Source: Tragulus kanchil (taxonomy: Eukaryota > Chordata > Mammalia > Artiodactyla > Tragulidae). From it: a DNA stretch of 64,000 nt. A program made the translations under genes and the position numbers. The notes below the pieces were generated by a model that saw only the letters and a program-made list of their open reading frames with translations, ran no database searches and was not told the origin of the DNA. The stretch covers positions 127,621,123 to 127,685,122 of the forward strand of contig JAIOJX010000004.1 in NCBI GenBank assembly GCA_022376925.1. Direction: 5' to 3'. Of the stretch, positions 24,701 to 36,700 are shown piece after piece; the first letter of the stretch is position 1; each line of letters starts with the position of its first letter.

Positions 24701-27700
24701 TGATAGTTTTTCTCACTCATGTAAGATGTTAACCTCATTGTAGTTTTGATTTGCATTTCTCAAATAATTAGAGGTGTAGAGCATCTTTTTATTGTGTTTG
24801 TTAGCCTTTTCTTGGTCGCCTACATGTCTTTGGAGAAATGTCTGTTTAGGTCTTCTGCCCACTTTTTGATAGTATTTTTTTTTAATTGAGCTCTGTGAGC
24901 TATTTGTATATTTTGGGAATTAATTCCTTGTCAGAAACATTGTTTGAAAATATTTTTATGTAAGTTGGTGTTTTTGCTTTGTTTTATGTATTTTTTCTTT
25001 CACTGTACAAAAGCTTTTAAATTTAATTAGGTTTATTTTTGTTTTCATTTCAACTACTCTAGGAGACAGATCCAAAAAAAATACTGTTGCAGGTTATGTC
25101 AGACTATTGTGCCTAGGATTTCCTCTAGAAGTTTAGGTCTCTATTCCATTTTTTGTTTATTTGTGTATGTGGTGCTAGAGAATGTTCTAATATCATTCTT
25201 TTACATGTAGCTCTGCAGTTGTACCAGTACCACTTATTGAAAAGACTGTCTTTTACTCATTGTGTATTATTGTCTCCTTTCTCATAGATTGCTTGACCTT
25301 AAGTTCATGGGTTAGTTTCTGGGCTCTCTTCTCTTCTCTTTATCTATGTATGTCTGTCTTTGTGCCCTTACCACACAGTTGTTTTTTTTTTTTTTTTTAG
25401 TCTTCATAAAAACTAAAAGCTTTTACTTGGTGAAACACACTATTAGGAAAATCAAAATGTTAAGGTGCACACTTGAAGAAAATATTTCCATATCACATAC
25501 CTAACTTGTTTTGGGAGTACATAAAGAACATTTGAAACCCAACAAGAAAGGGGCATAAGATTTGAACAAGCATTTCGCAAAAAAAAAAAAAAGTATAAAT
25601 GGCAAAAAAAAGTGAATGAAAAGATGCTCAACATCCTTAGACATCAGGAAAACACAAACTAAAACCATGCAAAGATAACTACCCTTCTAAGAGAGTGATT
25701 TTTTTTTTGAAGCAATCAGAACTCTCATATATTGCTGGTGGGTATGTAAAATGGTATACCCACTTGGGAAAACAATTCGATAGTTTTTCTCACTCATGTA
25801 AGATGTTAACCTCATTGTAGTTTTGATTTGCATTTCTCAAATAATTAGAGGTGTAGAGCATCTTTTTATTGTGTTTGTTAGCCTTTTCTTGGTCGCCTAC
25901 ATGTCTTTGGAGAAATGTCTGTTTAGGTCTTCTGCCCACTTTTTGATAGTATTTTTTTTTAATTGAGCTCTGTGAGCTATTTGTATATTTTGGGAATTAA
26001 TTCCTTGTCAGAAACATTGTTTGAAAATATTTTTATGTAAGTTGGTGTTTTTGCTTTGTTTTATGTATTTTTTCTTTCACTGTACAAAAGCTTTTAAATT
26101 TAATTAGGTTTATTTTTGTTTTCATTTCAACTACTCTAGGAGACAGATCCAAAAAAAATACTGTTGCAGGTTATGTCAGACTATTGTGCCTAGGATTTCC
26201 TCTAGAAGTTTAGGTCTCTATTCCATTTTTTGTTTATTTGTGTATGTGGTGCTAGAGAATGTTCTAATATCATTCTTTTACATGTAGCTCTGCAGTTGTA
26301 CCAGTACCACTTATTGAAAAGACTGTCTTTTACTCATTGTGTATTATTGTCTCCTTTCTCATAGATTGCTTGACCTTAAGTTCATGGGTTAGTTTCTGGG
26401 CTCTCTTCTCTTCTCTTTATCTATGTATGTCTGTCTTTGTGCCCTTACCACACAGTTGTTTTTTTTTTTTTTTTTAGTCTTCATAAAAACTAAAAGCTTT
26501 TACTTGGTGAAACACACTATTAGGAAAATCAAAATGTTAAGGTGCACACTTGAAGAAAATATTTCCATATCACATACCTAACTTGTTTTGGGAGTACATA
26601 AAGAACATTTGAAACCCAACAAGAAAGGGGCATAAGATTTGAACAAGCATTTCGCAAAAAAAAAAAAAAAGTATAAATGGCAAAAAAAAGTGAATGAAAA
26701 GATGCTCAACATCCTTAGACATCAGGAAAACACAAACTAAAACCATGCAAAGATAACTACCCTTCTAAGAGAGTGATTTTTTTTTTGAAGCAATCAGAAC
26801 TCTCATATATTGCTGGTGGGTATGTAAAATGGTATACCCACTTGGGAAAACAATTCGATAGTTTCTCCTAAAGTTAAACATATACTTAGCATATGACTCA
26901 AAGTCAGAAATTCTACCCCTAGTATTTACACAAGAAAATGTAAACTTATGTTCAAAAAAATCCTTTAATACATGGTTTTGAGTAAAGTTTTAAAGGGTTT
27001 TAATACATGGTGCAGTAGAAGGGAACTTGATAGAAAATGAGAACTTTTCTGTATCCTGCTTGTACCACACTGTTTTGATTGCTCTAGTTTGCAATATAGT
27101 CTGAAGTTGTCCCCCTATTGTGTAATGGTCATTTTAAAGAGACATCAGGACTTGAACACAAGACTTCATTCTTTAAGACTTTCAGTTTGGTGATAATGTT
27201 GGTAGTGGCAGTTGTTCAAAAAATGTTAATGCTCAGAGGAAAGGAGATCAGGGTATTTCCTAACATTGTATTTCCTAACATATTGTGTGTCTACCACCTT
27301 CTCATATGTTTACATATTATTGTGTTGTTTAGTATACAAGACAGAATATTGTCCCTATCATATTTCTTTTGGGTGCTCTTTATACCACCGCATTTCTCAT
27401 CGTGTAGCTAACCAACTGAAAGTGGGAAACCTTCTGAGTGTTTTAGACTAATCTGTGAAAAAGAGAGCACTGGGGAAAATATCAGCAAATTGTAAAGGAT
27501 AATGGCAAGGAGATCAGTTTAAATGTCTGGGTTGTTAAACTGACAGATTTGTGAGGAGTGAGTAGCAACTACACTGAGTGTTCATTTCAGTTGCTCGGGC
27601 GTATCTGGCTCTTTGCGGGCCCGTGGGCTGCAGCACGCCAGGCTGCACTGCCCTTCACCACCTCCCGGATCGTGCTCACTGAGTAGAGCGCCCTAAAGAG

Positions 27701-30700
27701 ACAGCGGTGGTTTTCAAAATTATTAGCCGTTAAAACGTATGTTTCAATAAAAATCTATACAAAAGATCAGTGGTGTGCAGATAATAGTGTCAGCGGAATG
27801 TCAGGAAGTGTCCCACCTCGCTGTCGTTGCCCAGATGTTTGGGGTGGAGGAAACTAGGGGATACCAGGGCTCAGGGGATCCTTCAGACCCTTCTAAGAGA
27901 GTGATTTTTTGAAGCAATCGATCATATTGCTGGTGGGTATGTAAAATGGTATACCCACTTGGGAAAACAATTCGATAGTTTCTCCTAAAGTTAAACATAT
28001 ACTTAGCATATGACTCAAAGTCAGAAATTCTACCCCTAGTATTTACACAAGAAAATGTAAACTTATGTTCAAAAATCCTTTAATACATGGTTTTGAGTAA
28101 AGTTTTAAAGGGTTTTAATACATGGTGCAGTAGAAGGGAACTTGATAGAAAATGAGAACTTTTCTGTATCCTGCTTGTACCACACTGTTTTGATTGCTCT
28201 AGTTTGCAATATAGTCTGAAGTTGTCCCCCTATTGTGTAATGGTCATTTTAAAGAGACATCAGGACTTGAACACAAGACTTCATTCTTTAAGACTTTCAG
28301 TTTGGTGATAATGTTGGTAGTGGCAGTTGTTCAAAAAATGTTAATGCTCAGAGGAAAGGAGATCAGGGTATTTCCTAACATTGTATTTCCTAACATATTG
28401 TGTGTCTACCACCTTCTCATATGTTTACATATTATTGTGTTGTTTAGTATACAAGACAGAATATTGTCCCTATCATATTTCTTTTGGGTGCTCTTTATAC
28501 CACCGCATTTCTCATCGTGTAGCTAACCAACTGAAAGTGGGAAACCTTCTGAGTGTTTTAGACTAATCTGTGAAAAAGAGAGCACTGGGGAAAATATCAG
28601 CAAATTGTAAAGGATAATGGCAAGGAGATCAGTTTAAATGTCTGGGTTGTTAAACTGACAGATTTGTGAGGAGTGAGTAGCAACTACACTGAGTGTTCAT
28701 TTCAGTTGCTCGGGCGTATCTGGCTCTTTGCGGGCCCGTGGGCTGCAGCACGCCAGGCTGCACTGCCCTTCACCACCTCCCGGATCGTGCTCACTGAGTA
28801 GAGCGCCCTAAAGAGACAGCGGTGGTTTTCAAAATTATTAGCCGTTAAAATGTATGTTTCAATAAAAATCTATACAAAAGATCAGTGGTGTGCAGATAAT
28901 AGTGTCAGCGGAATGTCAGGAAGTGTCCCACCTCGCTGTCGTTGCCCAGATGTTTGGGGTGGAGGAAACTAGGGGATACCAGGGCTCAGGGGATCCTTCA
29001 GACCCCTGGTGTAAACACAGCAGAGCCCGAGGGTCCGTGTCAGTACGGCTTAGGCTCAAAGCCAAACTTCTTTATCTTATATGCTCTTAGGCAATGAGCT
29101 TTACTTTTAACTTTTTCTTTAATTTCTAAATGAGAATAAAGATACCTGCCTGATGATGTCATTTTGGTGCTTACTGACATGTAAGATAAACACCATTTCG
29201 CTAGGCTATCCATTAATGGTGACTCACATTAAATTGTTTATGTTAGAAACAGTATTCTTTCATAAATTCTGGTAGTTCAATTAGAATGACCTTACTTGGT
29301 TCCTGACAGAAATCTCCGTGTTCATTTCAACTACGGTCGCCTTATTCTTGCTGCCCAGGAGAATTGATGATCAGGTAGGTCAGAGACAGTTCCTCATAGA
29401 AATTGTTCATTTTCTTTTCAGGAAGAATTGTTTCAGCATTTCATGTAAGCTGTTTGGAGACTTGACTACTTCCTGATAGGAAGAATTTAGCTTATGATTT
29501 TTCTGAATTAATGCATATGGACTTATATATCATTTTTTGCCTAGAGCTTTTTATTCTTTCCCACACAAGGCTTGATCCAGCCTTATGCCCAGATGCAGAG
29601 AATAAAGAAGGTATCCAATCTCTTAGAGTCTGATCTGTCCATTTTTAATTAAAAGATTCATTTGTCCATTTTTAATTAAAAGATACAATAAAGCTGGGCT
29701 AGAATATTATTAATGAAAAAGGAAACAATAAAAGCAAACAACTACAGTTAAGAAAGTCAGCATCAGGGCTTCCCTGGTGGTCCAGTGGGTAAAGACTCCT
29801 CCTTGGAGTGCAAGGAGCACCAGTTCGATCCCTGGCCCGGGAAGATCCGTGTGCCGAGAAGCGGCTGGACCAGTGTGTCCAATTACGAGCCAGTGCTCTG
29901 GAGTGCATGCACCCACAGCTGGTGCTCTGCAACAAGAGAGGCCACTGTGATGGGAGGCCCACACATGCCAAAGAATAAAGATGGATGACTATGTTCAGAT
30001 AATAGTGTCAGCGGAATGTCAGGAAGTGTCCCACCTCGCTGTCGTTGCCCAGATGTTTGGGGTGGAGGAAACTAGGGGATACCAGGGCTCAGGGGATCCT
30101 TCAGACCCCTGGTGTAAACACAGCAGAGCCCGAGGGTCCGTGTCAGTACGGCTTAGGCTCAAAGCCAAACTTCTTTATCTTATATGCTCTTAGGCAATGA
30201 GCTTTACTTTTAACTTTTTCTTTAATTTCTAAATGAGAATAAAGATACCTGCCTGATGATGTCATTTTGGTGCTTACTGACATGTAAGATAAACACCATT
30301 TCGCTAGGCTATCCATTAATGGTGACTCACATTAAATTGTTTATGTTAGAAACAGTATTCTTTCATAAATTCTGGTAGTTCAATTAGAATGACCTTACTT
30401 GGTTCCTGACAGAAATCTCCGTGTTCATTTCAACTACGGTCGCCTTATTCTTGCTGCCCAGGAGAATTGATGATCAGGTAGGTCAGAGACAGTTCCTCAT
30501 AGAAATTGTTCATTTTCTTTTCAGGAAGAATTGTTTCAGCATTTCATGTAAGCTGTTTGGAGACTTGACTACTTCCTGATAGGAAGAATTTAGCTTATGA
30601 TTTTTCTGAATTAATGCATATGGACTTATATATCATTTTTTGCCTAGAGCTTTTTATTCTTTCCCACACAAGGCTTGATCCAGCCTTATGCCCAGATGCA

Positions 30701-33700
30701 GAGAATAAAGAAGGTATCCAATCTCTTAGAGTCTGATCTGTCCATTTTTAATTAAAAGATTCATTTGTCCATTTTTAATTAAAAGATACAATAAAGCTGG
30801 GCTAGAATATTATTAATGAAAAAGGAAACAATAAAAGCAAACAACTACAGTTAAGAAAGTCAGCATCAGGGCTTCCCTGGTGGTCCAGTGGGTAAAGACT
30901 CCTCCTTGGAGTGCAAGGAGCACCAGTTCGATCCCTGGCCCGGGAAGATCCGTGTGCCGAGAAGCGGCTGGACCAGTGTGTCCAATTACGAGCCAGTGCT
31001 CTGGAGTGCATGCACCCACAGCTGGTGCTCTGCAACAAGAGAGGCCACTGTGATGGGAGGCCCACACATGCCAAAGAATAAAGATGGATGACTATGATTA
31101 AATAAAAAACCAAGAAGAGGCCAAAGTTAAAAGAAAAAAAAAACCCTAAACACCAGTTACATAGATAAAAAGGTTAGGTTTATCTACAGTGCTTCATCCA
31201 AATTAAAAATAATCTTGAAGTGTGTTGAGTAAAAGTGTGTGTTAAGTTTCATTGCATTGAACCCTTTTAAAACTAAAGGTCCTTAAAAGTCAGTATCATC
31301 AATCTCATGCGCGCAGTTTGGATCTTCTTCAGAGTGCTGGACAATGTCTTCCATGCCTAAGAAGAAGGAGGTCAACAAGCTGTTCCTTTCCCAGTTCCAA
31401 GAATCTTTGGTTCTCTTTATCCTGCCAGTTTATAAATAGTGCCCATATTCTACCCACATGTTCTCTGAAGTTTCCATTTAGCATATGTAATTATTTCATT
31501 GAAAATAGTTATTCATTTGGTTTAGCAAGTTTCACACAAAAGACAGTCTACGTAGTAAAAGCCTTTTGTTACCCTCTTCTTAGGGTGCTTTTCCGCATCT
31601 TCCAGTGGGAGAGGCCACTTCCTTTGGCCTTGCTTAGTTAGAGGCTTATGATCTTTTTTTAAATAAGAGTGAATATCTTCAGAAATAAGATGTGATTGTA
31701 AAGGTTAGAAATGTTAGCTGTCATCACTGGTTGAAGTTGAGGCTGAAATGAATTAGTTTATAGCTTTTCAGAAACATGTTGACCAATGTGGTATAATTTT
31801 CTTTTTGTTCATTGTGCTGGAATATTTTGTGATTTTACTTTCTTGGAAAAGCTCATCAGCTGAGTCTAAAATAACATAGTCGTCTCTTACCTGGTTATTC
31901 TGCATTATAGGTTTTTAAGTATATCTTTAGTTCTCAGATCTTTTGGCAGTAGTTTTATTTTTAAAATCAGAATATAATTTAAGCAAGCCTATGTTACTTT
32001 TAAGTGCCTGACAGATGCATGATTTTCTTAATAAGCAGGATGTTAAAACTATGTTAAATTGATTTTGAGGAACCAGAGCTTATTCTGCTTAGTATTATGT
32101 CAATACTAATCTTAGGAAGTGCTTAAAGGTGAGATGAGTGATATCTGTTCTGTTGAAAATGGCAGAAGCAGAGTGTATGTATTGATGTTGGTCTAGTTTC
32201 CTGGACCAACAGGAAAACAGTCTAGTTTCCTGGACTTTTGAAAAGCTTTTCAGAAGCTCTTATTAATACTCTGACAATGTGTTGTGTTGGAAAGAGGACG
32301 GGACGAGCTATCATGAGTTCTTACCTTTTAACTGTTGGTGTCTCATCTCTCTGAATCTCTTAGCCTACTAAGGTTGCATGATTTCTTGGGTTGCCCACAT
32401 GTTACCTCCTAAAAGGTTAACCAAAGATTTTCTGATTTCCATTTGCCCTAATCACTTACTTTAGGTGCTTAGGAAATTCTTAAATAAAAATATTGGTGTC
32501 ATTTTAACAGCACTAAGATGTTTGGTTGACCTTAAAATCCTATCTAGGATTGGACCTTAGCCATGGATAGTATAGTAAATCTAATTCTGTGGAAGGAACT
32601 GACAAGCTCAGGAAACTATGATTCTTACATTGGTGATTATTATGGTGGAAACAGTAGTGATAGAATGACAGATACAATATAATCCCACTAACATACCTCA
32701 AGAGCAATAAAGAGTTTAAAATAGCAGAAGATCTGAATTTTTATATGTTTACAGAGAGGTCTGTTTAGGGGTGGGAGATATGGAAGGAGAGGGTAGACAA
32801 AGACCTTCACTTTTTATTGTGTATATATATCTTTATTTGAATTCTTTAAATAAACACATATTTGTTATTTTTGTAGTTTAAGAAAATAAAATCTTATTGT
32901 AAATGTCTTTAGGGTTTTAACATTTAACTAGCTGAGCAGTCTGTGAATTACTTTGAAAATCCACATCATGGAAAATTATTATTGAACAAACTGAAAGGAA
33001 ATTAATTACAGGGAGCCATTCCTCTGGGGCATAGAATGCAAGCATAAAGAATGAAGTCAATTTGATCTGTTTATTAGGTTAATTTTTTTCTTCAGACCTT
33101 CAAGACATTCCATATTCTGATTGGTGTGAGCAGCCTATCCACAATCCCTTAGAGGTGGTTCCCTCTAAATTTTCCGGCATTTCTGGATGCAGCGATGGAG
33201 CATCTCAGGAAGGCTCAGCCAGCAGCACCAAGAGCACAGAGTTGCTGCTAGGTGAGTCTTCAGGCTCAAGTCCAGACTCTGTTCATGTCACTGTCGTTGA
33301 CCTGTTTGTTGTTGACGATGAATCCTGTCATTAAGGTTGTCTCAGACCTGTGACAAGTTGGTTTTATTGAGGCGTATTTAGTCGCCTCTTCCACCTGTAT
33401 CAGTTGCTGATACATACCCTCTTAGCTGTCTGCTTTCATTAGAAAGAATTTTGCTCCAAAACTGATTGGCAGGTCATGTGCAGTTTATTTCAGTTTTATA
33501 TCTTTGGTAAAGTTTAAAATAGTGATTTTCTATTGTGATATAGATAAAATATTTTGATCTTGTTTTCAGGTGTTAAAACAATTCCAGATGATACACCAAT
33601 GTGCCGTATACTCCTTCGCAAAGAAGTTCTGAGATTAGTTGTTAATTTGAGTAGTTCAGTTTCAACAAAATGTCATGAAACTGGGCTTTTAACGTAAGTA

Positions 33701-36700
33701 AGCTCCAAGCATGAGTATAGCTTGTTGTTCTTTTTATCGTGAAAAAGATACTTGAAATACTTCCAAAGTTTGACCAATTAACTTACATCAGTAATTCTCA
33801 GCTGCATGGCATATTTTAGTGAGCCTAGATTTTCTTCATACACTTCAACCGAACTAACATATGGTAACAAATTGAATGTAGATGCAGCTATGTGAATCCA
33901 CCTATTTTCTATTCAGCCAGACTTTAGAGAGACCTGTAAAAATGTGAAGCAAATCCATTCTTCTCACTTTTTTAGTTTTGAAAAATATAGATGATATTTT
34001 TCATTTAAGTATTTGTATTTATGTTAAAATGTAATGATTTCATTTTTAAAATGAATTAATGTTTTGCAATTTTATAAATTTTACTTTTTATATGATAATT
34101 ACCAATGGCTGTGGCCCACAGAAAATAAGATTTGGGGGTTCTCAATAATTTTTAAGAAAGTAGGAGAATCCTGAAATCATAAAGTTTAAGAAAAACTCAC
34201 ATACGTAAAATGAAGTGACATTTTCTTGGTTTAATTTTTCCCTTTCTTTTAAAAAAATAAAAGTTGCAGAATTTTTGTTTTTCTAAATCATAGCCACATG
34301 ATGAAAGAAAATTCAGGCAGTCTTCAACATCTTTGATTTTCACTTTTTAAAGCAGTGGTCCTCAAATGCACTTCAGAGTCTCCTGTGGGGCTTTGCAAAG
34401 TATAGTGACACGCACACCAGGGCCCCAGTGCAGACTTCCCAGCCAGAAACTTCGACGGTAGAAGGTCCTTCACCTGTATTATCCCACCCCACTGCTGGTT
34501 CTGATGGGCTGTGCCCATAAGAGCCCCTGTATCAGTTGCTGATACATACCCTCTTAGCTGTCTGCTTTCATTAGAAAGAATTTTGCTCCAAAACTGATTG
34601 GCAGGTCATGTGCAGTTTATTTCAGTTTTATATCTTTGGTAAAGTTTAAAATAGTGATTTTCTATTGTGATATAGATAAAATATTTTGATCTTGTTTTCA
34701 GGTGTTAAAACAATTCCAGATGATACACCAATGTGCCGTATACTCCTTCGCAAAGAAGTTCTGAGATTAGTTGTTAATTTGAGTAGTTCAGTTTCAACAA
34801 AATGTCATGAAACTGGGCTTTTAACGTAAGTAAGCTCCAAGCATGAGTATAGCTTGTTGTTCTTTTTATCGTGAAAAAGATACTTGAAATACTTCCAAAG
34901 TTTGACCAATTAACTTACATCAGTAATTCTCAGCTGCATGGCATATTTTAGTGAGCCTAGATTTTCTTCATACACTTCAACCGAACTAACATATGGTAAC
35001 AAATTGAATGTAGATGCAGCTATGTGAATCCACCTATTTTCTATTCAGCCAGACTTTAGAGAGACCTGTAAAAATGTGAAGCAAATCCATTCTTCTCACT
35101 TTTTTAGTTTTGAAAAATATAGATGATATTTTTCATTTAAGTATTTGTATTTATGTTAAAATGTAATGATTTCATTTTTAAAATGAATTAATGTTTTGCA
35201 ATTTTATAAATTTTACTTTTTATATGATAATTACCAATGGCTGTGGCCCACAGAAAATAAGATTTGGGGGTTCTCAATAATTTTTAAGAAAGTAGGAGAA
35301 TCCTGAAATCATAAAGTTTAAGAAAAACTCACATACGTAAAATGAAGTGACATTTTCTTGGTTTAATTTTTCCCTTTCTTTTAAAAAAAATAAAAGTTGC
35401 AGAATTTTTGTTTTTCTAAATCATAGCCACATGATGAAAGAAAATTCAGGCAGTCTTCAACATCTTTGATTTTCACTTTTTAAAGCAGTGGTCCTCAAAT
35501 GCACTTCAGAGTCTCCTGTGGGGCTTTGCAAAGTATAGTGACACGCACACCAGGGCCCCAGTGCAGACTTCCCAGCCAGAAACTTCGAGGGTAGAAGGTC
35601 CTTCACCTGTATTAGCCCACCCCACTGCTGGTTCTGAGGGGCTGTGCCCATAAGAGCCCCTGTTAAAGGCTGAAGGATACAACTTTAAAAACGTATTTCT
35701 ATTTTAAAACTTGGTTTTAAAATACTTGATCATTCTAGGCTGATAAATACATTTTGTGATTTCTCAGTCTAGTGAGAAAGAATATTTCTAACTTTTCAAT
35801 GGGCTTTAATATCATTTTAAGAGATAACTCCAATATTTTATATTCTTATGCCATCACATCAGATATGCCGCATGGTCTATGTCCAGAGGAAAGGGATATT
35901 TAAAAGGTGATTTAAAAAAAAATTTTTTTTTTCTTGGCTACTTCTGTTGGTCTTTCACTTATTTATTTTTTCATCCATCTTTGTTCTTTAGCCTGTGTGG
36001 GCCTCCCATTGCAGTGGCCTCTCTCGTTGCAGGGCACCAGCTCTGGGCACGTGTGCTCCAGAGCGCTGGCTCAGTAGTTGGACACATTGGTCCAGCCCCC
36101 ACACGGCACATGGGATCTTCCCAGGCCGGGAGTCGAACTGGTGCCCCTTGCACTGCAAGGCGGTGTCTTTACCCGCTGGGTGACCAGGGAAACCCCTAAA
36201 AGGTTATTTTTAAAAGAAGATAGGCAAGTCATTATTATAATTTTTATCACATCCTAGTCTTTCCTTTCATTCTAGAATTAAGGAGAAGTATCCACAAACA
36301 TTTGATGACATATGCCTTTACTCTGAGGTTTCCCATCTGCTGTCACACTGCACGTTTAGACTTCCATGTCGGAGGTTCATACAAGAATTATTTCAGGATG
36401 TACAGTTTTTACAGGTCAGTAGGCTTTGTACTTCTGAACTTTTGTCTTTCAAAAATAATTGTTTGAATTAAGCTAAAAGGTTTGAGGTTATATCTTAATG
36501 CAGTGGAAAGTCATTAATAACTTACCACTGCTTCCATAGATGCATGAAGAAGCAGAGGCTGTTCCCAATCATCCACTTTTAAAAGTTCACTTTAAAGCAG
36601 TGGTCCTCAAATGCACTTCAGAGTCTCCTGTGGGGCTTTGCAAAGTATAGTGACACGCACACCAGGGCCCCAGTGCAGACTTCCCAGCCAGAAACTTCGA

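Larger units (their letters stand above)
22559..24758 (+). repeat. Tandem pair 8: 22559-23622 / 23691-24758
   Basis: Covers the end of a Bov-tA, a tRNA-Glu-type SINE and L1 3' sequence. Nearly 70 bp at the junction (23623-23690) is garbled and includes an out-of-place CATGGACTACAGTCCTC that belongs ~140 bp before the unit start. Confidence 0.9.
22935..27110 (-). mobile_element. L1 3' UTR/ORF2 fragment, antisense, interrupted
   Basis: The plus strand shows the antisense L1 3' end: GTACAGCACAGTGATTCAG, then CCATCCATGTTGCTG, TATATGCCCAGAAGTGGG, GGTCTTCTGCCCACTTTTTG, GTACCAGTACCACTTATTG. It continues after an interruption as ACCACACTGTTTTGATTGC (27065-27085). Pairs 8 and 9 repeat large parts of it. 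No intact ORF2. Confidence 0.8.
26759..29008 (+). repeat. Tandem pair 10: 26759-27886 / 27887-29008
   Basis: Joined at CTTCAGACCC|TTCTAAGAG. The first ~45 bases of the second half carry several deletions relative to the first (GTGATTTTTTGAAGCAATCG and so on); the rest is nearly identical. Confidence 0.92.
28893..31096 (+). repeat. Tandem pair 11: 28893-29995 / 29996-31096
   Basis: Unit starts CAGATAATAGTGTCAGCG and ends with a plus-strand SINE and ATGGATGACTATG. Its first ~112 bp also lies at 27777, giving three copies. Confidence 0.93.
19687..33095. other. Long RICTOR intron filled with repeats
   Basis: A 13.4-kb intron between exons H and I, about 4.4 kb of it redundant through pairs 8-11. 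It holds Bov-tA and tRNA-Glu-type SINEs, nested L1 fragments, and L2-like, MER5-like and LTR-like relics. The parts at 19.7-20.7 kb, 27.1-27.6 kb and 31.1-33.1 kb show no element or exon I can name. Confidence 0.75.
33394..35661 (+). repeat. Tandem pair 12: 33394-34525 / 34526-35661
   Basis: Joined at AAGAGCCCCTGT, shared by both ends. Contains exon J and a MER5-like relic. At least three substitutions near 34455-34506 versus 35587-35638 (CGACGG/CGAGGG, TTATCC/TTAGCC, TGATGG/TGAGGG). Confidence 0.93.

Noticed and set aside
27118..28566. 97-codon ORF present twice (27118 and 28233)
   Set aside because: Hydrophobic AT-rich chance translation within tandem pair 10; no family resemblance seen.
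31318..31641. 107-codon ORF in the long RICTOR intron
   Set aside because: No recognisable domain and no splice or promoter context; chance ORF in intron.
32186..32240. Small hairpin with a repeated GTCTAGTTTCCTGGA
   Set aside because: A 7-bp stem and a 15-bp direct repeat are within chance for this much intron; no element or regulatory context.
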